Shown here piece after piece: positions 21,379-29,357 of a DNA stretch of 64,000 nucleotides. Each line of letters starts with the position of its first letter. The first letter of the stretch is position 1. The notes below the pieces were generated by a model. It was not told the origin of the DNA, did not search any database, and saw only the letters and a list, made by a program, of their open reading frames with translations. The position numbers were made by a program, and so were the translations under genes. The stretch is from Dechloromonas hankyongensis (GTDB taxonomy: Bacteria > Pseudomonadota > Gammaproteobacteria > Burkholderiales > Rhodocyclaceae): positions 558,001-622,000 of the forward strand of contig NZ_JAKLTN010000002.1 in assembly GCF_022012295.1 (NCBI RefSeq), given 5' to 3'.

Positions 21379-22394
21379 AGCACCTTTCCCTCGGGCCGCT
21401 GATGATCGACATCGCCGGTACTGAACTGACTGATCTTGATTGCGAACGTCTGCGCCATCCGCTGGTGGGCGGGATCATCCTGTTCTCCCGCAACTATGCC
21501 GATCCGCAGCAGCTGTCCGCACTGACCGCTGCAATACATGCCTTGCGCTCGCCGTCCTTGTTGATCGCGGTCGATCATGAAGGGGGCAGGGTGCAACGCT
21601 TCCGCGACGGCTTTACCCGCCTGCCGCCGATGGCGCAGTTGGGTAAGCTATGGGATCGCGATCCGGCCGGTGCCTGTGCGGCTGCCCGGCAAGTCGGCTA
21701 CGTGCTGGCAGCGGAACTGCGGGCGCGGGGTGTCGATTACTCATTCACGCCGGTTCTCGACCTCGATTACGGCCCATCGCGCGTCATCGGCGACCGCGCT
21801 TTTCACCGCCAGCCCGAAGCCGTGATCCAGTTGGCCGAAGCGCTTGGCCAGGGCTTGCGGCAAGCCGGCATGGGCAGTTGCGGCAAGCATTTTCCCGGGC
21901 ATGGCTACGTCATTCCGGACTCGCATGTCGAACTGCCGGTCGATGATCGGGCTTTCGACGCCATGCAGGAAGACATCGAGCCCTATCGCCGCTTGCCCCT
22001 CGACGGGGTCATGGCGGCACATGTGATTTACAACTGTATGGATTGCAATACGGCTGTATTTTCAAACAAATGGATCGATTATTTGAGAAACGACATCAAG
22101 TTTGACGGCGTCGTTTTTACCGATGATCTGTCGATGGCTGGCGCCGGCATCGTCGGCGACATGCTGGCGAGGGTCGAAACGGCTTATGCCGCAGGCTGCG
22201 ACATGCTGCTCGTCTGCAATGCGCCGGATGTCGTGGGGAATGTGCTAGCCAACTGGAAACGCGAAATCGATCTGCGCCGTGGCCAGCGCGTTGAATCCTT
22301 GATACCTGTTGAACCGGCACAATCCTGGGAGCAATTGCAGGGTGATCCGGTTTATCGGGCGGCGCTGCAGACCATTGCCGAATTGATGGCCTGA
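21375..22394 (+). CDS. nagZ: Beta-N-acetylhexosaminidase NagZ
   Basis: A 339-residue cytoplasmic glycoside hydrolase family 3 enzyme that removes GlcNAc from recycled peptidoglycan fragments. The motifs DHEGGRVQRFRDGFTRLP, KHFPGHGYVIPDSH and the TDDLSMAGA nucleophile region match NagZ. It is the last gene of the lepA-nagZ run and converges on efp with a terminator between. Confidence 0.96.
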   Translation: MKHLSLGPLMIDIAGTELTDLDCERLRHPLVGGIILFSRNYADPQQLSALTAAIHALRSPSLLIAVDHEGGRVQRFRDGFTRLPPMAQLGKLWDRDPAGACAAARQVGYVLAAELRARGVDYSFTPVLDLDYGPSRVIGDRAFHRQPEAVIQLAEALGQGLRQAGMGSCGKHFPGHGYVIPDSHVELPVDDRAFDAMQEDIEPYRRLPLDGVMAAHVIYNCMDCNTAVFSNKWIDYLRNDIKFDGVVFTDDLSMAGAGIVGDMLARVETAYAAGCDMLLVCNAPDVVGNVLANWKREIDLRRGQRVESLIPVEPAQSWEQLQGDPVYRAALQTIAELMA

Positions 22395-22399
22395 AATGC

Positions 22400-22425
22400 A
22401 ATCGGGCAGCCGAAGCTGCCCGATT
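22400..22425. terminator. Bidirectional-looking hairpin between nagZ and efp
   Basis: A perfect 11-bp stem (22400-22410 with 22415-22425) has a CGAA loop. U-tracts are weak on both sides, but its position between converging genes suggests it ends transcription from both. Confidence 0.65.
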
Positions 22426-22447
22426 AGCGCAAGACGGGAACGGCGTA

Positions 22448-23005
22448 TTACTTGACGCGGTTCTTGTATTCGTCGGTGCGGGTGTCGATTTCGATCTTGT
22501 CGCCAATGCTGACGAAGGCCGGAACCGGCAGTTCGAAACCGGTAGCCAGCTTGGCCGGCTTCATGACCTTGCCCGAGGTGTCGCCCTTGACGGCGGGTTC
22601 GGTGTAAACGACTTCACGCACGACGCTGTTCGGCAGTTCGACGGAAATGGCCTTGCCGTTGTAGAAAACGACTTCGCAAGCCAGGCCGTCTTCCAGGTAC
22701 TTCAGTGCGTCGGTCATGTTTTCGGCTTCTACTTCGAACTGCTCGTAGTCGGCGTCCATGAAGACATACATCGGATCGGCGAAGTAGGAGTAGGTTACTT
22801 CCTTCTTGTCGAGGATGACCACTTCGAACTTGTCGTCGGCCTTGTAAACCGCTTCGGAAGCGGCACCGGACAACAGGTTCTTGAGCTTCATCTTGACCAC
22901 GGCGGCATTGCGGCCGGACTTGTTGTACTCGCTCTTCTGGACGACGAGCGGGTCGGCACCAACCATGATGACGTTGCCGGAGCGGAGTTCCATTGCGGTT
23001 TTCAT
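22448..23005 (-). CDS. efp: Translation elongation factor P, arginine-32 type
   Basis: A 185-residue factor that relieves ribosome stalling at polyproline. The tip loop is [14 protein letters not shown] with arginine exactly at position 32, the residue rhamnosylated in the EarP branch; lysine would be expected in the EpmA branch. The adjacent earP gene agrees. A perfect TATAAT on the minus strand (23043-23048), overlapping the earP stop codon, could be the -10 box of an efp promoter. Confidence 0.97.
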   Translation of the reverse strand: MKTAMELRSGNVIMVGADPLVVQKSEYNKSGRNAAVVKMKLKNLLSGAASEAVYKADDKFEVVILDKKEVTYSYFADPMYVFMDADYEQFEVEAENMTDALKYLEDGLACEVVFYNGKAISVELPNSVVREVVYTEPAVKGDTSGKVMKPAKLATGFELPVPAFVSIGDKIEIDTRTDEYKNRVK

Positions 23006-23043
23006 ACGGGATTCTCTACGATCGGAAAAAGATAAACGTTAAA

Positions 23044-24129
23044 TTATACCTTGGCGGCGCAGAAGTTGACGAGGGCCGTTGCCAGATCGTCTTGTGACCC
23101 CAGATCCTCGCACCACGCATGATTGGCCTCGGCGATGGCCTGGCGGTGGTCGACGAAATGCTGGAATGCCTGGGCAAGCTCCGGCTCGCCACCGTTCCAG
23201 GCGGTGAACATGTCGTTGACGGCCTGCGCCTGCTCGCCGCCCATCCCTGCACAATAGCGATCGAGAAATGCCGATAACTTGACCAGATGGGCGTCTTCAT
23301 CCTGCTGATAGATTTGCCAAATGAAAGGCTTGGCCGCCCACTGCGCCCGGACAAAGGAATCCTCACCGCGGATGAAATTGATGTCGGATTGCCAGAGCAG
23401 GCGGTCGTAATCGTCCAGAGGCAGGAAGGGAATCGGCTCGATCCGCGCCTTGCCATGCTGCCAGGGTCCAGGGCCCGGCAAGTGCTGCATGACTGCGGCC
23501 AAGGGCTTGCCGGGCGGCACATGAACGACGGACGGCTGGGCCATGTTCGCCAATGCCGCAAGGAGATCACCCACCGGCGCCGTGTCGTAGCAGAACAGGC
23601 TGATCTCAAGGTGATCACGTGGCGGGGTTTGTTTCTGATAGCGTTCTCTGTCCGATAAGAGACCGGCTTCCCGCAACAATCCACCGGCCTTCGTGGTGAA
23701 TCCGGGAAAAAAGAAATATTTTGTCAGCGGCAGGGTGGGGTGGGGCGAGGCCATGCCGTGGCAATCCTCGGCCCACGACTCGGCAGTCAGGTACTCGAGA
23801 TTGATCCAGCAGGGCTTGCGGGTAGCCGCCGCCATCGTTCTTAAATAAGAGTTCGGCAATTCGCAGGCGAATGCCTCGATCACCACGTCAGCTGAACGTT
23901 CGGCAGCGATGTCTTGAGCCCAGTGCCTGATCTCGACGCCGTGTGCTGACTGCGCACCGAGTGATGGATCGATCGCCGGGCAGAGCGGACGCAGGCTGGC
24001 CAGGTCGTCTACCCATAACCGGACATGGCGTCCGTGTTCGGCCACTAATTGCCGGGCGAGACGCCAGCAAATCCCGATATCGCCGTAGTTGTCGATAACC
24101 CGGCAAAAGATGTCCCAATGGAGCTGCAT
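23044..24129 (-). CDS. earP: EF-P arginine rhamnosyltransferase EarP
   Basis: A 361-residue glycosyltransferase of the GT104 type that transfers rhamnose from dTDP-rhamnose to arginine 32 of EF-P. The N-terminal FCRVIDNYGDIGICWRLARQ is strongly diagnostic (aspartates of the catalytic pocket), as is the RGEDSFVRAQWA stretch near the C-terminus. The start at the MQLHWDIFC methionine is preferred over an ATG three codons upstream. It lies just upstream of efp on the same strand and is divergent from the uracil-DNA glycosylase gene. Confidence 0.95.
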   Translation of the reverse strand: MQLHWDIFCRVIDNYGDIGICWRLARQLVAEHGRHVRLWVDDLASLRPLCPAIDPSLGAQSAHGVEIRHWAQDIAAERSADVVIEAFACELPNSYLRTMAAATRKPCWINLEYLTAESWAEDCHGMASPHPTLPLTKYFFFPGFTTKAGGLLREAGLLSDRERYQKQTPPRDHLEISLFCYDTAPVGDLLAALANMAQPSVVHVPPGKPLAAVMQHLPGPGPWQHGKARIEPIPFLPLDDYDRLLWQSDINFIRGEDSFVRAQWAAKPFIWQIYQQDEDAHLVKLSAFLDRYCAGMGGEQAQAVNDMFTAWNGGEPELAQAFQHFVDHRQAIAEANHAWCEDLGSQDDLATALVNFCAAKV

Positions 24130-24153
24130 GGCCGCCATGCTAACATCCCTGCC

Positions 24154-24801
24154 ATGTCACGATTTGAAGACCCCATCGCCTGCACGGCCTGTCCGCGCCT
24201 GGCTGAACACCTTGCCGGCATTCGCCGGCGCGATCCGGAGTGGCACGCCCTGCCGGTTCCCGCCTTTGGTTCGCTCGATGCGCAATTGCTGGTTGTCGGG
24301 CTTGGCCCGGGAGAAAAAGGCGCCAATCGCACCGGACGCCCATTTACCGGCGACGTGGCCGGCGAGTTGCTCTATCCGGCACTCCATCGATTTGGATTCG
24401 CCAGCCGCCCGGAACCTCTGGGCGCCGATAGCTGGGCCAATCCAGCTATGTCTCTCAGTAATTGCCGTATCACCAACGCGGTGCGCTGCCTGCCGCCAGC
24501 CAACAAGCCGACGACAGCCGAGATTCGCCAATGCAATCACTATCTGGGTAAGGAACTGGCTGCCATGCCCAAATTAAAGGCTATCGTTGTGCTGGGCGCC
24601 GTCGCTCACCAAGCGCTATTGTGGTCTTATGGCTTGAAGGCCAAGGACTATCCGTTTGGCCACAATGTTCGCCACCAACTGCCTGACGGTCGCACGCTGG
24701 TCGCCAGCTACCATTGCAGCGGCTACAACTGGCGCACGGGCCGCCTGACCCGGGAAAGTTTCGAAGCGGTGTTTGCCGGGGTCAAGTCGCTGCTCGCCTG
24801 A
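24154..24801 (+). CDS. Uracil-DNA glycosylase, family 5 (UDGb)
   Basis: A 215-residue base-excision repair glycosylase. GLGPGEKGANRTGRPFTGD is the family-4/5 uracil pocket, and YHCSGYNWRTGRLT replaces the usual HPS motif, as in UDGb. Cysteines at ACTACP and in CRITNAVRC fit the four Fe-S ligands. Family 5 is more common in thermophiles and actinobacteria but occurs in betaproteobacteria. It is followed six bases later by uvrC, forming a small repair operon. Confidence 0.88.
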   Translation: MSRFEDPIACTACPRLAEHLAGIRRRDPEWHALPVPAFGSLDAQLLVVGLGPGEKGANRTGRPFTGDVAGELLYPALHRFGFASRPEPLGADSWANPAMSLSNCRITNAVRCLPPANKPTTAEIRQCNHYLGKELAAMPKLKAIVVLGAVAHQALLWSYGLKAKDYPFGHNVRHQLPDGRTLVASYHCSGYNWRTGRLTRESFEAVFAGVKSLLA

Positions 24802-24807
24802 TCTGCC

Positions 24808-26619
24808 ATGAGCTTCGATGCCAAGGCCTTTCTGGCCTCTCTGACCGAATTGCCGGGCGTGTATCGCATGCTCGGCGACGATGGCGCGGTCCTTTACGTC
24901 GGCAAGGCGAAAAACCTGAAAAAGCGGGTGTCGTCGTATTTCCGCGAAAACCTGGCTAGTCCGCGCATCGCGCACATGGTCAGCCAGATCGCACGCATCG
25001 AGACGACGCCGACGCGCACCGAAGCCGAAGCGTTGTTGCTCGAGAACAACCTGATCAAATCGCTCTCGCCGCGCTACAACATCCTGTTCCGGGACGACAA
25101 ATCCTATCCTTACATCGTTCTGAGCAAAGGAAAGTATCCGCGCCTGGGCTTCTTTCGCGGCAATCCGGACCGCAAGGCCGACTACTTCGGCCCCTATCCG
25201 TCGTCCTGGGCGGTACGCGACAGCATCCAGTTGCTGCAGAAGATGTTTCGCCTGCGGACCTGTGAGGACAGCGTCTTCGCCAACCGTTCGCGACCCTGTC
25301 TGCTTTACCAGATCAAGCGCTGCAGCGCTCCGTGCGTCGGCCATATCGACCAGGAAGACTACGCGGCAGACGTTCAGGTAGCGGCCATGTTCCTGCTCGG
25401 CAAGCAGCAAGAGGTCACCCGTCGTCTGACCAAGGCCATGGAGGATGCATCCAGCCGCTTGCATTTCGAGCAGGCGGCAGTTTTCCGCGACCAGATCCAG
25501 TCTCTGCATCAAGTCCAGGAAAAGCAGTTCGTCTCCAGCAACAAGGGCGAGGACGTCGATATTCTCGTTGCAGTGAAGGAAGCGGGGCAGTTGTGCGTCA
25601 ATCTGGCCATGATCCGCGGTGGGCGGCATTTGGGGGATCGCCCCTTCTTTCCCAGCAACGCCGGCGATTCGGATGCGGCGGACGCTTCAGCCGCCTTCAT
25701 TCGCCAGCACTACGCCGCGCATCCGGTGCCGGCGCGCATTCTGGCTTACCCCTTGCCAGCGGAAGAGGAGCGGGGCGAGGGCGAATCCGTCCTGGCCGAA
25801 CTGGCCGGCCGCCCGGTGTCTCTCCTCGAGTCGCGCACCCTCGCCCAGAAGGCCTGGGTCGAGATGGCTATCCAGAACGCAAGGCTGGCCATCCTGGCCC
25901 GGAACCAGGCCAGCGCGCAGCAGGAGGCGCGTCTCGCGGCGCTGCAGGAGGCGCTGCAACTGCCTGAGCCCATCTCGCGCATCGAGTGCTTCGATATCAG
26001 CCATACCATGGGCGAGGCCACCGTCGCGTCCTGTGTGGTTTACGAAGGCAATCGCATGAAGAAAAGCGATTACCGGCGCTTCAATATTCGCGACATCCAG
26101 GCCGGTGACGACTATGCTGCCATGCGCCAGGCGGTCAGCCGGCGCTACGACAGCATCGCGTCCGGAGAAGGAACGGCACCCGATCTGATCCTGATCGACG
26201 GTGGCAAGGGGCAGGTTGCTTCCGCATTTGCGGCGCTCGCCGACCTCGGCCTGACCCACCTGCCGATGATCGGTGTCGCGAAAGGCGAGGAGCGCAAACC
26301 CGGGCTGGAAACGCTGATTTTCCCGGACGATCGCGAGCCGCTACAATTGCCGCCGGCACACCCGGCCTTGCATCTGATCCAGGAGGTCCGTGACGAGGCG
26401 CACCGCTTCGCGATCACGGGTCACCGCGCTCAGCGCAGCAAGGCCAGAAAGACCTCCAAACTGGAAAGCCTGCCCGGCGTCGGGCCGGCGCGCCGAAAAG
26501 CCCTGGTCGCCCGGTTTGGCGGTTTGCCCGGCGTGCTCGCGGCGAGCATCGAACAACTGGCCGAAGTTCCCGGAATCAGCCGGGAGATGGCCGAGAACAT
26601 CTATTCCGCATTACACTGA
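24808..26619 (+). CDS. uvrC: Excinuclease ABC subunit C
   Basis: A 603-residue nucleotide-excision nuclease subunit making both incisions. The GIY-YIG-like domain (LPGVYRML, LYVGKAKNLKKRVSSYF) comes first, then a cysteine patch, a UVR motif near residues 205-240, the RNase H-like endonuclease domain (ECFDISHTMGE, LILIDGGKGQ) and helix-hairpin-helix repeats (LPGVGPARRKAL). The uvrC-pgsA pairing that follows is conserved. Confidence 0.97.
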   Translation: MSFDAKAFLASLTELPGVYRMLGDDGAVLYVGKAKNLKKRVSSYFRENLASPRIAHMVSQIARIETTPTRTEAEALLLENNLIKSLSPRYNILFRDDKSYPYIVLSKGKYPRLGFFRGNPDRKADYFGPYPSSWAVRDSIQLLQKMFRLRTCEDSVFANRSRPCLLYQIKRCSAPCVGHIDQEDYAADVQVAAMFLLGKQQEVTRRLTKAMEDASSRLHFEQAAVFRDQIQSLHQVQEKQFVSSNKGEDVDILVAVKEAGQLCVNLAMIRGGRHLGDRPFFPSNAGDSDAADASAAFIRQHYAAHPVPARILAYPLPAEEERGEGESVLAELAGRPVSLLESRTLAQKAWVEMAIQNARLAILARNQASAQQEARLAALQEALQLPEPISRIECFDISHTMGEATVASCVVYEGNRMKKSDYRRFNIRDIQAGDDYAAMRQAVSRRYDSIASGEGTAPDLILIDGGKGQVASAFAALADLGLTHLPMIGVAKGEERKPGLETLIFPDDREPLQLPPAHPALHLIQEVRDEAHRFAITGHRAQRSKARKTSKLESLPGVGPARRKALVARFGGLPGVLAASIEQLAEVPGISREMAENIYSALH

Positions 26620-26622
26620 AGC

Positions 26623-27201
26623 ATGCCTTTCAATCTGCCCATTCTGCTGACCTGGCTGCGCATCGTAGCGATTCCACTACTGATCGCGGTCTATTACCTG
26701 CCTGCCGCATGGGCGACGCCTTATGAGCGCGATCTGGCAGCGACTATCCTTTTTTGCGCTGCGGCACTGACCGACTGGGCCGATGGCTACCTGGCCCGCA
26801 AGCTGGACCAGACTTCCGCATTCGGGGCATTTCTCGACCCGGTGGCCGACAAGCTGATGGTTGCCGCTGCGCTCATCGTTCTGGTGCAGTTGGGGAGAAC
26901 CGATGCCATCGTCGCCATGATCATCATCGGTCGCGAAATAACCATCTCGGCATTGCGCGAGTGGATGGCCAAGATCGGCGCGTCGAAAAGCGTTGCCGTT
27001 TCGATGCTGGGCAAGATCAAGACCACCGCCCAGATGCTGGCGCTTCCCATGCTTCTCTACTACGCACCGCTCGCCGGGTTCGACATGAAGGTGATCGGTA
27101 ACTGGTTGATCTGGATAGCAGCTTTGCTGACCTTGTGGTCGATGGGCTATTACCTGCGGATGGCCTGGCCGGAAATTGCAAAAAGAAGTGCAGAAAAATA
27201 G
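26623..27201 (+). CDS. pgsA: CDP-diacylglycerol--glycerol-3-phosphate 3-phosphatidyltransferase
   Basis: A 192-residue integral membrane enzyme for phosphatidylglycerol synthesis. The CDP-alcohol phosphotransferase motif is complete: DWADGYLARKLDQTSAFGAF, then LDPVADK. About five transmembrane segments are visible. It begins three bases after uvrC and ends just before the tRNA promoter. Confidence 0.95.
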   Translation: MPFNLPILLTWLRIVAIPLLIAVYYLPAAWATPYERDLAATILFCAAALTDWADGYLARKLDQTSAFGAFLDPVADKLMVAAALIVLVQLGRTDAIVAMIIIGREITISALREWMAKIGASKSVAVSMLGKIKTTAQMLALPMLLYYAPLAGFDMKVIGNWLIWIAALLTLWSMGYYLRMAWPEIAKRSAEK

Positions 27202-27210
27202 AGGGGGATG

Positions 27211-27238
27211 TTGACAAATCCCTTGTGTGGCCTATAAT
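27211..27238 (+). promoter_or_regulatory. Consensus sigma-70 promoter of the tRNA cluster
   Basis: TTGACA (27211-27216) and TATAAT (27233-27238) are both perfect, with a 16-base spacer, followed by a GC-rich discriminator (GCGCGC) of the kind associated with stringent control of stable RNA genes. The first tRNA starts 17 bases later. Confidence 0.85.
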
Positions 27239-27254
27239 GCGCGCTCTGTTTGAC

Positions 27255-27330
27255 GCGGCAGTAGCTCAGTTGGTAGAGCGCAACCTTGCCAAGGTTGAGG
27301 TCGAGAGTTCGAGACTCTTCTGCCGCTCCA
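27255..27330 (+). tRNA. tRNA-Gly (GCC), copy 1
   Basis: A 76-base cloverleaf with acceptor arms GCGGCAG/CTGCCGC, discriminator T and encoded CCA. The anticodon loop reads CTTGCCAA, anticodon GCC. The D-loop AGCTCAGTTGGTAGAGC and T-loop GTTCGAGAC are canonical. It is identical to the copy at 27477. Confidence 0.97.
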
Positions 27331-27338
27331 AGTTTCTT

Positions 27339-27360
27339 GGGAAAAGCGAAGCTTTTTCCT
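27339..27360 (+). other. Imperfect hairpin between tRNA-Gly and tRNA-Cys
   Basis: GGAAAAGC and GCTTTTTCC flank a three-base GAA loop, forming a near-perfect stem just after the first tRNA. It may be a processing or attenuation signal; it lacks a proper U-tract. Confidence 0.45.
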
Positions 27361-27394
27361 GCAGTAAGTAGTAACGCAAAGTTTGTTTGTAGGC

Positions 27395-27468
27395 GGCGCG
27401 GTAGCAAAGCGGTTATGCACCGGATTGCAAATCCGTGTAGGTCGGTTCGACTCCGGCCCGCGCCTCCA
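27395..27468 (+). tRNA. tRNA-Cys (GCA)
   Basis: A 74-base tRNA with acceptor GGCGCGG/CCGCGCC, discriminator T, encoded CCA and the anticodon stem-loop CGGATTGCAAATCCG (anticodon GCA). The small D-loop is normal for tRNA-Cys. Confidence 0.97.
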
Positions 27469-27476
27469 GAGAATAT

Positions 27477-27552
27477 GCGGCAGTAGCTCAGTTGGTAGAG
27501 CGCAACCTTGCCAAGGTTGAGGTCGAGAGTTCGAGACTCTTCTGCCGCTCCA
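27477..27552 (+). tRNA. tRNA-Gly (GCC), copy 2
   Basis: Identical over all 76 bases to the copy at 27255. It begins eight bases after tRNA-Cys and is followed by a strong terminator, so Gly-Cys-Gly form one transcript. Confidence 0.97.
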
Positions 27553-27558
27553 AATTCG

Positions 27559-27590
27559 AAAAGGGAAAGCGCCGGTCGCTTTCCCTTTTT
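27559..27590 (+). terminator. Rho-independent terminator after the Gly-Cys-Gly tRNAs
   Basis: A 13-bp stem (27559-27571 with 27577-27589) and a five-base loop end in TTTTT. It separates tRNA-Leu from the cluster. Confidence 0.92.
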
Positions 27591-27625
27591 CGTATCGGGG
27601 CGCCAATATTCTGATCGGCACACCG

Positions 27626-27711
27626 GCCCGGGTGGTGAAATTGGTAGACACAAGAGACTTAAAATCTCTCGGCCTCTGGCTGTACGGGTTCGACCCCCGT
27701 CCCGGGCACCA
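27626..27711 (+). tRNA. tRNA-Leu (UAA)
   Basis: An 86-base class II tRNA with acceptor GCCCGGG/CCCGGGC, a long variable arm and encoded CCA. The anticodon loop is CTTAAAA, anticodon TAA. It lies beyond the terminator and needs its own promoter, not evident in the 35-base gap. No duplicate of its 3' end is found near the prophage, so it is not the phage attachment site. Confidence 0.97.
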
Positions 27712-27924
27712 TCCTGACGCTTAACGAGATCCCATCGTATCCAGACAGACCACCCAACGGCGGCTTTCCCTATTGGGTATTGGCGTTTTAAGGTGCCTCC
27801 GGCTTAAAACATAGACACCTGGAATCACAATCCAGTGCTCAAGCGAATAGGCGGATGGAAAAGGGGCGACCAAGCGACCCTCGCAAAGCACAACGTTCAC
27901 CATCAACCTACACTGTTCTGCCTG

Positions 27925-28086
27925 TCACGCCCTGCGGTCGGTGCCATTTCGCGTGCTCTTTCGGCGGTCAGCTCCGTGGGACTCTCTCAAGCCACGGCCG
28001 CGCAGAATCAGAGCTGGGACCATGAACAGGATCAACAGAACGATGGCGGAAAGCAAAAGATAGTTACCGAAAATGGTTTCGAGCAC
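27925..28086 (-). CDS. Small single-pass membrane protein, 53 residues
   Basis: A short gene with a GTG start preceded six bases upstream by a perfect AAGGAG. The protein opens with LETIFGNY, has one strong transmembrane helix (about residues 10-28, LLLSAIVLLILFMVPALIL) and a highly basic tail ending in RRKSTRNGTDRRA, so an N-out, C-in orientation is likely. I do not recognise the family. It stands alone between tRNA-Leu and the DUF1178 gene, on the opposite strand. Confidence 0.6.
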   Translation of the reverse strand: MLETIFGNYLLLSAIVLLILFMVPALILRGRGLRESHGADRRKSTRNGTDRRA

Positions 28087-28456
28087 CGTTTTCTCCTTTG
28101 CGTGATAGCCCGATATTGGACAGGTAGCGACGGTAACGGTTGCATTGCCTTTGGGGCCAAACTTTCCGGGGAGCGCTCTGTTGACCATGCTCCCGCAGCA
28201 ATGGCATTTCGTTGCGTACAGAGGGCAGGGTGGTATGATCCGCACCCTGATAAATTTGGCGCCAGAGACGATCGAACTGAGAGGGATTGCAGCCACCGCC
28301 TGTTCGCCGGCGATTCATTGTTGTTATTCTCGGCCCGGCATTTTGCCAAAGATCGATTCGGGACCTGGATTTCGAGCGTGGCTCGGCATCGTCAGCTTCA
28401 ACTGAACACACTAACGGCCCCGTATCCTGAGGATGCGGCCACAAACCAACACCCAT
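28087..28456 (+). other. Intergenic region upstream of the DUF1178 gene, with a possible promoter
   Basis: No convincing gene is seen in these 370 bases. TTGCGT (28212-28217) and TATGAT (28234-28239), 16 bases apart, could be a promoter and would give the DUF1178 gene a leader of about 210 bases. Open frames crossing the stretch on both strands lack ribosome-binding sites and family resemblance. A KOPS-like GGGCAGGG lies at 28223. Confidence 0.4.
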
Positions 28457-28915
28457 ATGATCATCTACGACCTTAGCTGCGATAACGATCACAAATTCGA
28501 AGGCTGGTTTCGCAGCGCCGACGACTTCGATCGCCAGCTTCAAACACGCCTGATTACTTGTCCTCAGTGCGATAGCCACGCTGTCCGCCGCATACCGTCC
28601 GCGGTAGCGATTTCGTCGCATGCCACAGGCCACGGCGCGGCCGCCAGCGCGGAATCAGCGGTGGGAAGCAGCACTGCAGTCATGCCGGTCGGTGCCCAGG
28701 CCATGGCGCTTTATCGCCAGCTTGTGCAATCCATCGTCGCCAATAGCGAGGACGTTGGCCAATCCTTTGCCGAAGAAGCCAGGAAGATCCACTACAACGA
28801 AGCTCCGGAAAGAGCCATACGAGGTCAGGCGACGGCCGATGAATGCGAGGCGCTCAGAGACGAAGGGATTCAAATCCTGAATCTGCCGGCGGCGAAGGAA
28901 GAGGATCTGAATTGA
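28457..28915 (+). CDS. DUF1178 family protein
   Basis: A 152-residue protein with the DUF1178 opening MIIYDLSCDNDHKFEGWF and a CxxC (CPQC) that could bind metal together with the first cysteine. The C-terminal half contains EEARKIHYNEAPERAIRG, the most conserved block of the family. Function unknown. The ATG at 28457 begins the conserved domain. It is the last chromosomal gene before the prophage. Confidence 0.88.
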   Translation: MIIYDLSCDNDHKFEGWFRSADDFDRQLQTRLITCPQCDSHAVRRIPSAVAISSHATGHGAAASAESAVGSSTAVMPVGAQAMALYRQLVQSIVANSEDVGQSFAEEARKIHYNEAPERAIRGQATADECEALRDEGIQILNLPAAKEEDLN

Positions 28916-28927
28916 TCCTCTTTTTTT
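28900..28927 (+). terminator. Rho-independent terminator overlapping the DUF1178 stop codon
   Basis: An 8-bp stem (28900-28907 with 28914-28921), a six-base loop and a run of T to 28927. The TGA stop (28913-28915) lies inside the hairpin. It insulates the chromosome from the prophage. Confidence 0.88.
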
Positions 28928-28940
28928 ATTCGCACCAACA

Positions 28941-28968
28941 AGTTTACATAATACAAAACGTCACTGGA
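28941..28968 (-). other. attL: hybrid XerC/XerD site at the left prophage end
   Basis: Reading the plus strand, AGTTTACATAA (XerD-arm-like, 28941-28951) and the core TACAAA (28952-28957) match the right-hand site, but the following 11 bases, ACGTCACTGGA, do not resemble a XerC arm. This is expected when a phage with a degenerate XerC arm recombines with chromosomal dif. The left arm is then the original chromosomal one. Confidence 0.8.
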
Positions 28969-29327
28969 CCCAAATCCTTGCCCTGTGCGGCTTGAGAGGG
29001 CGGTGATGTCACTAGCATAGTGACAGTTACGCAAAGCGTAATCAGAAAAGAAGCGGCTAGACCGCCTAATCTTTTCATGTAGTTTTCCCAGACCGCACGG
29101 CGCTCGTCATCCTTTTCTGACTCGGCCTTTACTGTCGCAATGACAGTATCAAGCGGAATTCCCGTTATTTCGGAAATCTTCAGGCAAGCCCATTCATTCG
29201 GGGCTTCTTTCCCAGAGTAGTACGCACTGACGCGAGCCTTGTGTATGCCTAGGACTTTGGCTAGAGCGTAGTCGCTCTCTACGCCAGCGTCATGCTTTGT
29301 GCGGTCCAGCAATTCAACAATTTTCAT
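28944..29327 (-). CDS. DUF3693/RstR-like phage regulator, C-terminus altered by integration
   Basis: A 127-residue protein with an N-terminal helix-turn-helix (YALAKVLGIHKARVSAYYSG), the linker ITGIPLDTVIATVKAE and a hydrophobic, probably membrane-spanning stretch (LAASFLITLCVTVTMLV). This is the layout of DUF3693 proteins in filamentous phages. It diverges from the phage replication genes across the operator region, so it is likely the repressor. Its TAA stop lies in the attL XerD arm supplied by the chromosome; in the phage circle the frame would continue for 34 codons to a stop at 36178-36180. AGGA precedes the ATG by eight bases. Confidence 0.8.
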   Translation of the reverse strand: MKIVELLDRTKHDAGVESDYALAKVLGIHKARVSAYYSGKEAPNEWACLKISEITGIPLDTVIATVKAESEKDDERRAVWENYMKRLGGLAASFLITLCVTVTMLVTSPPSQAAQGKDLGPVTFCIM

Positions 29328-29357
29328 AGTGGTTTCCTCGGTCGGTGGTTGCAGTCT

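Noticed and set aside
27626..27711. tRNA-Leu as phage attachment site
   Set aside because: No duplicate of the tRNA 3' end occurs near 36.3 kb, the prophage starts 1.2 kb later, and paired dif-type sites explain both ends.
28246..28330. SAM-II-like riboswitch: TTGCAGCCACC in the DUF1178 leader
   Set aside because: Only this short string resembles the SAM-II core; the expected pseudoknot partner and a methionine-pathway gene downstream are missing.
28064..28633. 189-codon minus-strand frame over the DUF1178 gene
   Set aside because: It overlaps the conserved DUF1178 coding region and has no recognisable domain or ribosome-binding site.
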